In this document: in pieces, positions 43,270-52,411 of the stretch
How the letters are laid out: each line of letters opens with the position of its first letter
Numbering within the stretch: the stretch's first letter is position 1
DNA from: an uncultured Bacteroidales bacterium
GTDB lineage: Bacteria; Bacteroidota; Bacteroidia; Bacteroidales; UBA932
NCBI GenBank assembly: GCA_934725575.1
Contig: CAKVCK010000016.1
Location: 1-64,000, forward strand
DNA length: 64,000 nucleotides
Direction of reading: 5' to 3'
Notes under the pieces: model-generated
Told to the model about the DNA's origin: nothing
The model's database searches: none
What the model saw: only the letters and a program-made list of their open reading frames with translations
Made by a program: the position numbers and the translations under genes

Positions 43270-44820
43270 TTAGTTGATCTTCACCATCACACAGTCGTCA
43301 GTTGACACTTCGACCTCGATCCGGGTTTCCGGGTCGAGGTTTTTTATGCCAAGATATTCGATCGCTTCTTTGGGGATCAGGATGGATATTACATCCGGTC
43401 GCTGAGCCTGTCGAAGCGACCCTCCATCCGCGAAAGAACAGACAAACAACCAAGTCTCGGAGACATCCCCACGAAGGAACGCGAAATGCCGATCCGGATC
43501 AAATCCCGGCGAGTCATAGTTGCAGTAGCAAAGGTCAAACGTCTTTCCGGATGCCACCGCCGGAACGGAAGCCGCCATATTCAAAAACCGCCTCCACTTC
43601 TCAAGCAGCTCAGCCTCTTCCGGCGTAAGTCCCTCATTTGTATGAATATATTCAATCAGCCTTCCGATTGACGAAATCCTCCACCAGTCGAATATGGTCG
43701 TCCTGCCGTCCCGTCCGCTGAACCCTTCGGCATCCATTCCGCGCTCGCCGATCTCCTCCCCGAAATAAACCATATACGGAGCCGTGTTCAGGAATATTCC
43801 CGCCCCCAGCGCCGCGAAAGTCCTTTGGGCGTCACGGCCGAAGAAATCCGAAGCGAAACGCTGCTCGTCGTGGTTTTCCAGAAAGTTCAGCATCCTCGGC
43901 TGCAAATCACCTAAGAACTGCCAGTTCCAGGTCAGACTTTTGGCCGTCCCGTGACCTTCCACTACCGCCCTTACGGAATCGTAAAGACCAGACTTGTCGT
44001 AGAGGAAATCAAACCCAACCTCTTTTATGTATCTGGAATACAATTCCTTCTGATAAACCTCGGCAATGAATATCATATCCGGGAACTCGGTCTTTATCTT
44101 CCCGATCAGCCACTGGAAGAACTGCCACGGCACCATCTCCACCATATCGCAACGGAAACCATCCACGCCCTTGCCACACCAATAGCGCACAATCTCGTAC
44201 ATCCTGTCCCAAGTCTCGGTGTGGAAATCACAGTAATTCAATCGGATGGTCTCATACCAATCATTCACGGAAGGGGAGGGCGAAAAACAGTTGCCTGAGG
44301 CCTTGGCCGGATTCTCGTAATATGTCTGCCTGTCAAAAGGCAGCCTTAACGGCTGGCCGGGATAGTAATAGAAATCGTTCTCCGGCCGCCAATGGACAGT
44401 CGGATCGTCATCGGAACCCAATGGCTTGATCTCAGGGTGAACCAGACCGACCTTGCCGTAATCCCGCGACACGTGGTTAGGAACGAAATCAATGATGACC
44501 TTGAGTCCGGCATCGTGACTTCGCTTCAACAAAGCCTCGAATTCAGTCATTCTTTCAGTCGGATTGTCAGCAAGATATGGGTTCACATCATAGTAGTCAG
44601 TAATCGCATAAGGCGAACCGGCCGCACCTTTGACAATCTGGCTGTCGGATGCCGGGCACCCTTCTGCCGAGACAGTTGTGGCGTGCCGGATCACACCTGT
44701 GTACCAAACGTGGCTGACTCCCAGTGATTTGAAATACGACATCGTCTCGGGATCGAACTCCGAGAACTTTCCCTTTCCCCACAGCCTCGGGAGAACTTGA
44801 TAGATGATCATTTTACCCAT
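43270..44820 (-). CDS. Cytoplasmic GH13 alpha-amylase-family enzyme with inserted repeat
   Basis: 516 aa, no signal peptide. The GH13 barrel has the four conserved regions: DFVPNH, GFRCDMVEM (nucleophile Asp225), FIAEV (acid/base Glu254) and FLENHD (Asp318). A C-terminal beta domain follows. Near residue 472 the sequence GGSLRQAQRPD is the translation of a REP-like palindrome (43397-43421) inserted in frame, so that segment is a lineage-specific surface loop. It acts on alpha-glucans or oligosaccharides; exact specificity unknown. Three bases separate it from the upstream receiver/PPDK gene, implying one transcript. Confidence 0.9.
   Translation of the reverse strand: MGKMIIYQVLPRLWGKGKFSEFDPETMSYFKSLGVSHVWYTGVIRHATTVSAEGCPASDSQIVKGAAGSPYAITDYYDVNPYLADNPTERMTEFEALLKRSHDAGLKVIIDFVPNHVSRDYGKVGLVHPEIKPLGSDDDPTVHWRPENDFYYYPGQPLRLPFDRQTYYENPAKASGNCFSPSPSVNDWYETIRLNYCDFHTETWDRMYEIVRYWCGKGVDGFRCDMVEMVPWQFFQWLIGKIKTEFPDMIFIAEVYQKELYSRYIKEVGFDFLYDKSGLYDSVRAVVEGHGTAKSLTWNWQFLGDLQPRMLNFLENHDEQRFASDFFGRDAQRTFAALGAGIFLNTAPYMVYFGEEIGERGMDAEGFSGRDGRTTIFDWWRISSIGRLIEYIHTNEGLTPEEAELLEKWRRFLNMAASVPAVASGKTFDLCYCNYDSPGFDPDRHFAFLRGDVSETWLFVCSFADGGSLRQAQRPDVISILIPKEAIEYLGIKNLDPETRIEVEVSTDDCVMVKIN
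43314..43345 (+). terminator. pfk terminator embedded in GH13 coding sequence
   Basis: cctcgatccgg (43314-43324) pairs with ccgggtcgagg (43329-43339) except for one T-G position that is a G-U wobble in RNA; loop gttt, then six T (43340-43345). It lies inside the 3' end of the convergent GH13 gene. Confidence 0.75.
43397..43421. repeat. REP-like palindrome inside the GH13 gene
   Basis: ggtcgc and gcgacc flank the core tgagcctgtcgaa. The core matches the 9469-9491 copy (opposite orientation) while both arms of the stem have changed together. Confidence 0.7.
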
Positions 44821-44822
44821 AA

Positions 44823-47750
44823 CTAAAATCCGATCAAAGCCTTGCCTTTGTTTCTGTCAATGAATCCAGTGAGTCCGTCAACCTTAAGGACCTTGGCGAA
44901 CTTGCCGTCATATTCACAATCCAGTCTCGCAAGCGCGTCAAAATCAATCATTCCCGAGCCGGCATATTGATCGACGGAAAGATAGCCGACTCCAAGTGAG
45001 GTGATGTTCTGGAAGAAATGCGTGCCTTGACTTGGGTCTATCCGGAATCCATCAATGCCATATTCAACAACCATCCTCGCGGCCGAGATATCTGTCCAGG
45101 CAACTGGCACTCCAAGGGTTGGAATCGACGATCCCCAACGTCCGGGACCTACCAGGAAATATGTCTCTCCCTTGGCGGCGAACCGGGCGTTGATCTCCGA
45201 AATCTCCTCCGCCATCAACGCGGTCTGCATCTTGTCGAACGATTCCGGACGGATTACCACAATGTGGGACGACTCCGTGAAATACCCGTTGCCCAAAGCG
45301 TTGTCACTGCGTATCAATTTATTGGACACAATCGCCTCGGCATCCTCTATCGTGGAAGTCTGCGAACCGATTCCGCTGGAGACTGGACGGACCTGAAGCA
45401 GCTTAAGGTCAGCTACTTTTCCCGCCGAAGACTTGACCGGATCCACAGCGAACTCGATCTCGACCTCGCTCATCAGCTCATCCCGGCATATTGACATAAT
45501 CTCCGAGAGAGCCTTTGCTAGAGGAAAACGGTCGTATTGGAATATTCCATCGAAGGAAACCACCCTTGCTCCTCTGATTCCTATGCCAGGCACCATCCTG
45601 TCATCCAATGCGTTATAGGTGGACGCCACCAGTTCCGGACGGTCATATTCAGTAAGCGCGTCTGCCACCGGGATCCTCCTGAGATTAACTCCGTCGTTTT
45701 TTGAAATCTTAAAGGCCGAAGGTCGCAGATCGAGCACGAACATTTCGTTCTGCGTGTCCCGTTGCGCCAGTTTAGGATTGGACAACTGGAGAATCTTCTT
45801 GGGGTGCAGAGGGTCAACACGCAAGGTGCGGCCGCCGTCCACAACGGTCTTTCCCAGACCGAAAGCAACGTTCAGGACACCGTCGGTGGCTTTTTCGGAT
45901 CCTATAGGGTAGGAGTTCAGCGAACGTCCCACACCGGACATCATCGGATAGAAATCGTGCCCGTGGACCGTTCCGCAGATTGTCTGCACGATCACAGCCA
46001 TCTTCTCCTCTCCAAGCAGGTTTCCGCTGGCCTGGATGTAGTTACGGCTGCCCTTGAAGAATGTCGAGGCATAGACGCTCTTGATTGCCTTGCCGAGTTC
46101 ACGCAGCATCCTGTCCTTGTTTTCCACCGGAGGGCACATATAAGTCGCGTACACTCCTGCGAAAGGCTGATAGTTGCTGTCTTCCAACTTGGAACTTGAA
46201 CGCACCGCCAGAGGACTGTCAACCGTGGCCAGAAAAGCCTTGAGGTTCTGAGTCAACTCTTCCGGAAGCGTGGATGCCACAAATTCAGAAAGAATCTCAT
46301 CATCAGATAGTTCCGAGTCAATCACATATTGCAGGCCATTCTCAACGATGAATTTGTCGAACCAATCCGTCGTCAGCACGATGGTACGAGGGATTGACAC
46401 TCGCAAGTCATCATATTTCTCTGACAATGAATATTTCTGGACAAGATGATTGAGAAAAGCCAAGCCTCTTGCCTTGCCTCCAAGTGAGCCTTCGCCGACG
46501 CGGGAGAACCAGTAATAATCCTGATAGGAATCCTTATGGAATTCCGTGATGATTCCCTGCCCGATGCTCCTGTGGTAACGTTGTATGTTGTCCAGAAGGA
46601 ACTCTCTGAACTCTCCGGCATTTGTGTGATGCTCGGCCCTGAATGTCTCCGCAAGATTGAACAACCCTCTTGCATACAGCCACTTCGAGAACATATTCCT
46701 GGAAGTGTTGCTCATCAGCACGGCATCCGGAATATCGTAAATGATCTTCTCCAGCTGGGAAAGGCTGGCGGCCCTCCCGCATTCAACTCCGTTCGAATCC
46801 CTGAACACAAAGTCACCGAACCCGAACTCCTCCTTCATATAATCTCCAAGTTGCAGGAACAGTGTGCTGGAATATTTCTTCAGGAATCCCACCCCGAGCT
46901 CAGCTGCCGTTTTCGCAAGGCTTCCCTGCGAGGATTGCAGCAGGACCGGCATCAAAGGATCATATTCACGGATGATTCTCACAAGGTCGATTCCGGCGTC
47001 AAGTTTCTCAGTCTTAGGGTCATCCCCCTTATGGAAGACCATTCCGACATCAGAAATGACACCCAGAAGATTCCTCCTGTACTTCTCAAAATAAGCGATA
47101 GCCTCCTCAAGGCAAGTGGCCAGGAATATCTTCGGCCTGGATCTTTTTCGGTATTTCTTCTGGTCATCGTTCAAGGATTCAGTCAAAAACTCCCGACTTT
47201 GCGTGAGCACAATCTTGTATAGCTCAGGAAGATAGTTCGAATAGTAACGGATTGAGTCCTCGACCAGAAGGATGCCTTTGACACCGACCTCGAAAACGTC
47301 ATTCTCGGCGTTGGCGGCGTCCTCCAACAACTTGACAATAGCCAGAATCAGATCCGCGTTCCCGTGCCAGCTGAACACAAAGTCCACGCCTGGATGCGGA
47401 GACTCCAACACCCTCTGCCTTACCGCCTTGGAGTAGTGGATCAAAAGAATGAACGGGATTCCTCGCCCCTCATCCTTCAACCGCGAAGCGAACGGGAATA
47501 TCTCCTTGTCCTGCTCGTTGTACATACAGATGATCATATCGATCTCCTCTTCGGAACCGATAATATCCCTGGCCTGTGCCGATGAGTTTGCCCAGATGAA
47601 TTTAGGAGGATTGCTCAGGTTAAGCTCACGATACTCGTTCTTGACCTGATTCTCAATGCGTCCGTCCTCCTCAAGGGCGAAAGCGTCGTAGTTGCTGCAG
47701 ATCATCAGAATCTTCCGGATCCTGGACCGCATCAAGGATTCTTCGTTCAT
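44823..47750 (-). CDS. Receiver-domain / PPDK-N (PEP-pyruvate-binding) fusion protein
   Basis: 975 aa. Residues ~8-140 look like a degenerate receiver: the acceptor strand reads MIICMYNEQD, with no Asp where one is expected. Residues ~155-300 form a second receiver-like domain (VKGILLVEDS, then GVISDVGM with a good acceptor Asp) with an insert. Residues ~430-970 match the ATP-grasp half of PEP synthase/PPDK: GEGSLGGKARGLAFLN, PLAVRSSSKLEDSNYQPFAGVYATY, LNVAFGLGKTVVDG and LQVRPV. The phosphohistidine domain and the PEP/pyruvate TIM barrel are absent, so it cannot be a complete PEP synthase. Likely an ATP-dependent phosphotransferase or sensor regulated by the receivers. Co-transcribed with the GH13 gene. 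Confidence 0.85.
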   Translation of the reverse strand: MNEESLMRSRIRKILMICSNYDAFALEEDGRIENQVKNEYRELNLSNPPKFIWANSSAQARDIIGSEEEIDMIICMYNEQDKEIFPFASRLKDEGRGIPFILLIHYSKAVRQRVLESPHPGVDFVFSWHGNADLILAIVKLLEDAANAENDVFEVGVKGILLVEDSIRYYSNYLPELYKIVLTQSREFLTESLNDDQKKYRKRSRPKIFLATCLEEAIAYFEKYRRNLLGVISDVGMVFHKGDDPKTEKLDAGIDLVRIIREYDPLMPVLLQSSQGSLAKTAAELGVGFLKKYSSTLFLQLGDYMKEEFGFGDFVFRDSNGVECGRAASLSQLEKIIYDIPDAVLMSNTSRNMFSKWLYARGLFNLAETFRAEHHTNAGEFREFLLDNIQRYHRSIGQGIITEFHKDSYQDYYWFSRVGEGSLGGKARGLAFLNHLVQKYSLSEKYDDLRVSIPRTIVLTTDWFDKFIVENGLQYVIDSELSDDEILSEFVASTLPEELTQNLKAFLATVDSPLAVRSSSKLEDSNYQPFAGVYATYMCPPVENKDRMLRELGKAIKSVYASTFFKGSRNYIQASGNLLGEEKMAVIVQTICGTVHGHDFYPMMSGVGRSLNSYPIGSEKATDGVLNVAFGLGKTVVDGGRTLRVDPLHPKKILQLSNPKLAQRDTQNEMFVLDLRPSAFKISKNDGVNLRRIPVADALTEYDRPELVASTYNALDDRMVPGIGIRGARVVSFDGIFQYDRFPLAKALSEIMSICRDELMSEVEIEFAVDPVKSSAGKVADLKLLQVRPVSSGIGSQTSTIEDAEAIVSNKLIRSDNALGNGYFTESSHIVVIRPESFDKMQTALMAEEISEINARFAAKGETYFLVGPGRWGSSIPTLGVPVAWTDISAARMVVEYGIDGFRIDPSQGTHFFQNITSLGVGYLSVDQYAGSGMIDFDALARLDCEYDGKFAKVLKVDGLTGFIDRNKGKALIGF

Positions 47751-47843
47751 TTGCTTCGGTTTTTGCTAACGAACCGCAAATTACGAAAAATCCGCTGAAT
47801 ATTCTTGGAATATATGGACAAGATTTGCCTCAGGAGCCACTTT

Positions 47844-48587
47844 TCACACCCTGCGGCGGAACTCAGCTATGGTGATTGCGGTGGCTACAGCGGCGTTGAG
47901 AGACTCCGATCCTCTCTCGTCACGAGGCCAGGATGGTATGAAAAGCCTGTCAGTCACAAATTTGCCGACCTCGGCGGAAATCCCTTTGGCCTCGTTGCCG
48001 ATCACGATGACGGAAGGGGAGACCTGCCCCGTGGCCAGTTCCTTGGAGTACATATCTTCACCATCCAGAAAAGTACCATACACATTGCCTCCGGCGGCGG
48101 CGACAGCACCGCAATAGCCGCAAATGTCGCAATAATGGAACTTGACCCTGAATATGGCTCCCATCGTTGACTGCACCACCTTTGGATTGAATATGTCAAC
48201 AGTGTCCTTAGAGGCATAGACCGCATCTATCCCGAACCAGTCGGCCGTGCGGATGATCGTGCCCAGATTGCCGGGATCCCTGATTCCATCCAGAGCCAGA
48301 AACAAACCCTTGGACGGCACGCTATGAATATTCCCGATTTCAATGTCGGCCGGTTTTCGGACAATGGCCAAAGCCGGAGAAGGGGAGGACAGGAGACTCA
48401 GCCGTGCCATGGCCGCACTGCCGATTTCATCAGCCCGATAGACCTTCTCGACCTCGAAAGAAGACGCCAAAGCCTCGGCCACCATCTTCTCCCCTTCAAC
48501 GATAAAAAGTCCGTTCTCATCCCTGAACTTTTTCTGTTCAAGAGACTTGACGAACTTTATCTCATTGTGGGATATAGGTGACGGCAT
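47844..48587 (-). CDS. TrmH/SpoU-family RNA 2'-O-methyltransferase
   Basis: 247 aa. N-terminal substrate-binding domain (ISHNEIKFVKSLEQKKFRDENGLFIVEGEKMVAEAL) and C-terminal SPOUT knot with the motifs LALDGIRDPGNLGTIIRTADWFG, IVIGNEAKGIS and GSESLNAAVATAI. It uses SAM to methylate a ribose in rRNA or tRNA; the exact nucleotide cannot be assigned, 23S rRNA being usual for the RlmB-like group. Three bases from speA on the same strand. Confidence 0.92.
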   Translation of the reverse strand: MPSPISHNEIKFVKSLEQKKFRDENGLFIVEGEKMVAEALASSFEVEKVYRADEIGSAAMARLSLLSSPSPALAIVRKPADIEIGNIHSVPSKGLFLALDGIRDPGNLGTIIRTADWFGIDAVYASKDTVDIFNPKVVQSTMGAIFRVKFHYCDICGYCGAVAAAGGNVYGTFLDGEDMYSKELATGQVSPSVIVIGNEAKGISAEVGKFVTDRLFIPSWPRDERGSESLNAAVATAITIAEFRRRV

Positions 48588-48590
48588 AGC

Positions 48591-49985
48591 CTAAAATCCG
48601 AGAATCTTAAGCATCGAGTCCGAACTCTGCTCAGGCGCGAAGACCCTTGTCGTGATCTTACCGTCCTTGTCCTTGTCGATCAAGATGTGCTTAGGTGACG
48701 GCTGGAGACAATGCTTCACTCCACCGTAACCGGAAATCGCCTCCTGATAGGCCCCCGTGTGGAAAAAGCCGATGTAGAGCGGATCCCTTCTGTTCTTCAT
48801 CACCGGAAGGAAGATCGCGTTGGAGTGCGCCTCGGAGTTGTAGAAGTCCTTGCTGTCGCAGGTAAGTCCGCCGATGAACACACGGTGATATTCCTCATTC
48901 CACTTGTTGATAGGGAAGAGGATGAACCTCTGGTGCAGTCCCCAGGTGTCCGGGAGGCTCGTCATAAAGGAGTTGTCAATCATATACCAGCACTCGCGGT
49001 CATTCTGCTGCTTGACATCCAGCACCTTGAATATTGTCGCGCCGCTCTCGCCGACGGTGAAGTTGCCGAACTCCGTGTAGATGTCCGGAACCTGCACCCC
49101 GTGGGAGTCGCACACGGACTTGATCTGGTACACGATCTCCTCGATCATATATTTATAGTCATAATCGACTGCCAATGAAGTCTTTATAGGAAGCCCACCT
49201 CCGATATTCAGAGAATCCAGATCAGGGCATATCTGCTTGAGGTCGCAGTAGAGGTTCAGGCAGCGCGCCAGCTCGTTCCAGTAGTAGGAGGTGTCCCTGA
49301 TGCCGGTGTTGATGAAGAAGTGGAGCATCTTCAGCTTGAACTTAGGGTTCTTGCTGATGCCGTTGCGGTAGAACGGAATGATGTCCGAATATCTGATTCC
49401 CAGACGGGAAGTGTAGAAGTCGAATGAAGGCTCCTCCTCGGAGGCGATGCGGATGCCGAGCTGCGTCGGAACCTCGATCAGGTCGTCAAGATCCTCCAGT
49501 TCGTTCTTGTTGTCCAGAACCGGGATGATGTTGTGCCAGCCCTCGTTGAGCATCGTGGCGATGTTCTGTATGTACTGTGGCCTCTTGAAGCCGTTGCAGA
49601 TGATTATCAGGTTCTTGTCCACGAGTTTGTCTGCCTCCAGCTTGCGGATAAGATCCAGATCGTAGGCGGAGGATGTCTCCAGATGGACATCGCTCTTGAG
49701 AGCCTGCTCTATGACAAACTTGAACTGGGAACTCTTTGTGCAGTAGCAATAGTGATGGTCGCCCTCGTAGCTGACCTTTGACATTGCGTTGCGGAACATT
49801 CTCTTGGCCCTCTGGATCTGAGATGTGATCTTAGGGAGATAGGTGAGTTTCAACGGCGTGCCATATTCCTTGATGATTCCCATCATATCGATGTCATTGA
49901 CGAAAAGATTGCCGTCCTCCACTCTGAATTCGTCCTGCGGAAAATCGAAAGTCTGATCCACAAGATCGATGTACTTGTTCTTCAT
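48591..49985 (-). CDS. speA: Arginine decarboxylase-like PLP enzyme (fold type III)
   Basis: 464 aa, the short form found throughout Bacteroidota (much shorter than the ~650-aa E. coli SpeA). Opening MKNKYIDLVDQTFDFPQDEF and the barrel block YGTPLKLTYLPKI ... HYCYCTKSSQFKFV (PLP Lys in TKSS), LNIGGGLPI glycine loop, TEFGNFTVGESGAT, and GLTCDSKDFY with the CDS motif of the partner active site. It makes agmatine from arginine for polyamine synthesis. The substrate assignment is by family; diaminopimelate or ornithine activity is less likely. Confidence 0.85.
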   Translation of the reverse strand: MKNKYIDLVDQTFDFPQDEFRVEDGNLFVNDIDMMGIIKEYGTPLKLTYLPKITSQIQRAKRMFRNAMSKVSYEGDHHYCYCTKSSQFKFVIEQALKSDVHLETSSAYDLDLIRKLEADKLVDKNLIIICNGFKRPQYIQNIATMLNEGWHNIIPVLDNKNELEDLDDLIEVPTQLGIRIASEEEPSFDFYTSRLGIRYSDIIPFYRNGISKNPKFKLKMLHFFINTGIRDTSYYWNELARCLNLYCDLKQICPDLDSLNIGGGLPIKTSLAVDYDYKYMIEEIVYQIKSVCDSHGVQVPDIYTEFGNFTVGESGATIFKVLDVKQQNDRECWYMIDNSFMTSLPDTWGLHQRFILFPINKWNEEYHRVFIGGLTCDSKDFYNSEAHSNAIFLPVMKNRRDPLYIGFFHTGAYQEAISGYGGVKHCLQPSPKHILIDKDKDGKITTRVFAPEQSSDSMLKILGF

Positions 49986-50062
49986 CCTAAAAAAAACTGT
50001 AAACCTATAATGTTCGACATAAGTAATGATCCGCCGATAGAGCCTTGCACGGCTTCGGCGTG

Positions 50063-50070
50063 CAAATATA
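50063..50070 (-). promoter_or_regulatory. speA promoter and start-site hairpin
   Basis: TATATTTG followed by C on the minus strand. Just downstream, ttgcacg and cgtgcaa (50045-50065) pair around a 7-nt loop, so the first transcribed bases may fold into a hairpin. Confidence 0.45.
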
Positions 50071-50098
50071 GGTACGAAAATTAATATTTTGACCCAAA

Positions 50099-50132
50099 TT
50101 TGAAGAAAAATCAGAAAGGGTTGCTATTTTTG
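50099..50132 (+). promoter_or_regulatory. tamL promoter
   Basis: TTTG (50099-50102), 22 bases, then TATTTTTG (50125-50132). The ATG at 50139 is only 6 bases after the box, so the transcript is nearly or fully leaderless. Confidence 0.55.
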
Positions 50133-50138
50133 TAGAAT

Positions 50139-52352
50139 ATGATGGCAAAATCCTCGTTTTTTTCTTTGATGGCCACCCTGGCCACCGCCGCCGCGCTGAG
50201 TTTCTCGTGCAGCACGACACGTGTTCTTGAGGAGGGACAGTACCGCCTGGCATCCAACAAGGTGGAAGTCATAGGCGACAGCAAGTTCAACACAAAGAAA
50301 GTCGAGTCCTACATCAAACAGAAGCCGAACTCGTACATAATCTTCGGCTGGAATCCGTTCCTGAACCTCTACAACTGGTCCGGCAAGAATCCCGACAAGG
50401 CCATCAACCGCTTCATCCGAAGTATCGGGACCGCGCCTGTGGTCTATCAGCCGTCTCAGGTCGAAGCCTCGATCGAGAACATCAACAGGCATCTTGAATA
50501 TCTTGGCTACTACGGTTCGGACGTGCGGAGCGACATCGAGGTAAAAGGCCGGAAAGTTAATGTGACATATTCAATCACTCTTGGCAAACGGTTCAGGATA
50601 GGGGAGATAACCTATTCGGTGCCGGACGGAGAGTTCAAGGAGGATTTCCTTGCCGACACTTCCGCGACCACAGTGCGGTCTGGCGACTACCTCTCCGAGG
50701 ACGCTTTGGAAAAGGAGACGGAGCGCTGCGCCTCCGCTATGAGACGCAAAGGCTACTTCGGCTTCACTAAGAACTACTTCTCGTTCGAGGCTGACACTCT
50801 CAACTCCCCGGACACCGCCGGCCTTCTGATGATGGTCAAGGAATATACCAGGAACCAGACTCCTGAATATGCCCGTCCGCACCGGAAATATACCTTGGGC
50901 GAAGTCTCCATCTCCTACGACAAAGACCTGAGATTCAATGACAAGGTGCTTAGGAATATGTGCACTCTCCATCCCGGAGACCAGTACGATGAGAATGAGG
51001 TGAACACGACATATTCCAGGCTTTCCGCATTGAGGATGTTCAGCGGGGTCAACGTCTCCTTGAATCCCCGTGACTCCGGAATAGTGGACTGCGACATCAA
51101 CCTCACCCGCTCAAGAATGCAGGGCTTCAAGGTCAATCTGGAAGGCTCCACGAACTCGACCGGCCTGATCGGCATCTCGCCGCAGCTGAATTATTACCAT
51201 AAGAACATATTCCACGGCGCACAGTGGCTGAATCTTGGATTCCTCGGCAATTTCCAGTTCAAGTACGATGACCGGAGCGTCAAGTCCAACGAATTCGGTG
51301 TCTCCGCCGGACTGAGTTTCCCGGAGTTCCTTGGTCTGCCGAATTCCATATTCAAGGGGCCGTCCGTGCCACGCACCGAAATCAACGCTTCATATAACTA
51401 CCAGAACCGTCCTGAATATACAAGGAATATGATCTCGACATCCTACGGTTACTCTGGCTCTCTGCGTAACGGAAGGTTCTTCTATCAATTCTACCCGATA
51501 CAGGCCAAGATCGTCAGGCTGACGAATCTCGACCCGAACTTCTACACGACTCTTTCCGGCAACCCGTTTATGAGGGATGCCTACCAGAACCACTTCGATG
51601 TCGGCTCCGGTCTTGTGGCCTACTACACGACCAGCACAGCCTTGGTTCCGAAGGAGACCTATGAATATGCCCGACTGCAACTCGATGCCTCAGGCAATGT
51701 CCTGAGCCTGTTCAACAAAGCGATGAGAAGTGACGAATATGGATCCCGGCTTATCTGGAACACGCCATATTCCCAGTACATCCGCACGGAACTGACCTTG
51801 GGCAAGACATTTGTGTTCGGCAAGAACGGAGGACAAGCCTTGGCGATGCGCCTCCTCGGCGGTGTCGGCTACGCCTACGGCAACTCATCCACAATTCCGT
51901 TCGAGAAACAGTTCTACAGCGGCGGCGCAAACAGTATGCGTGGCTGGCAGGCCCGTTCCCTTGGCCCGGGCAACTCAAAGGCTGACACGACGTTCGTGAT
52001 CCCGAGCCAGACCGGTGACGTGAAGTTGGAAGCCAATCTGGAGTACCGTTTCCCTATGTTCTGGAAGTTGTGCGGTGCCGTCTTCACGGATGTCGGCAAC
52101 ATCTGGACCCTGAAAGAGACCGACGGAGACGATGGCTCCCACACCCATTTCGACCTCAAGAACCTCGCCGCCAGCCTTGCCGCCGACTGGGGCATAGGCC
52201 TCCGTGTGGACCTTAACTTCCTGATTCTCCGTCTCGATATGGGTATGAAAGTCTATGACCCGTCCCTCGACACCGCCCGCTGGCGATCCCCGTCCCAATG
52301 GCTAAAGAAAGACGGCTACACCCTCCACTTCGGTGTCGGGTATCCGTTCTGA
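50139..52352 (+). CDS. tamL: TamL-type BamA-family outer-membrane lipoprotein
   Basis: 737 aa. Lipoprotein signal with modified Cys at residue 24 (ALSFSC), a mark of the Bacteroidota TamL group versus classical TamA. POTRA-like repeats span ~30-330 (NKVEVIGDSKFNTKKVESYIKQKPN, YTLGEVSISYDKDLRFNDKVLRN). The C-terminal Omp85 barrel (~360-737) has the conserved FYSGGANSMRGWQARSLGPG (the VRGF/Y-like L6 motif as MRGW) and ends GVGYPF. It helps insert proteins, probably surface lipoproteins, in the outer membrane. An ATG doublet occurs at the start. 14 GAATAT words occur in the gene. Confidence 0.88.
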   Translation: MMAKSSFFSLMATLATAAALSFSCSTTRVLEEGQYRLASNKVEVIGDSKFNTKKVESYIKQKPNSYIIFGWNPFLNLYNWSGKNPDKAINRFIRSIGTAPVVYQPSQVEASIENINRHLEYLGYYGSDVRSDIEVKGRKVNVTYSITLGKRFRIGEITYSVPDGEFKEDFLADTSATTVRSGDYLSEDALEKETERCASAMRRKGYFGFTKNYFSFEADTLNSPDTAGLLMMVKEYTRNQTPEYARPHRKYTLGEVSISYDKDLRFNDKVLRNMCTLHPGDQYDENEVNTTYSRLSALRMFSGVNVSLNPRDSGIVDCDINLTRSRMQGFKVNLEGSTNSTGLIGISPQLNYYHKNIFHGAQWLNLGFLGNFQFKYDDRSVKSNEFGVSAGLSFPEFLGLPNSIFKGPSVPRTEINASYNYQNRPEYTRNMISTSYGYSGSLRNGRFFYQFYPIQAKIVRLTNLDPNFYTTLSGNPFMRDAYQNHFDVGSGLVAYYTTSTALVPKETYEYARLQLDASGNVLSLFNKAMRSDEYGSRLIWNTPYSQYIRTELTLGKTFVFGKNGGQALAMRLLGGVGYAYGNSSTIPFEKQFYSGGANSMRGWQARSLGPGNSKADTTFVIPSQTGDVKLEANLEYRFPMFWKLCGAVFTDVGNIWTLKETDGDDGSHTHFDLKNLAASLAADWGIGLRVDLNFLILRLDMGMKVYDPSLDTARWRSPSQWLKKDGYTLHFGVGYPF

Positions 52353-52411
52353 CATTGACAGGAGCGATATGCCCAATTGTTCCCACAATTGACCGGAACA
52401 TCAATATTCCG

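Noticed and set aside
44823..47750. Complete PEP synthase
   Set aside because: The phosphohistidine domain and PEP/pyruvate barrel are missing; only the ATP-grasp half is present.
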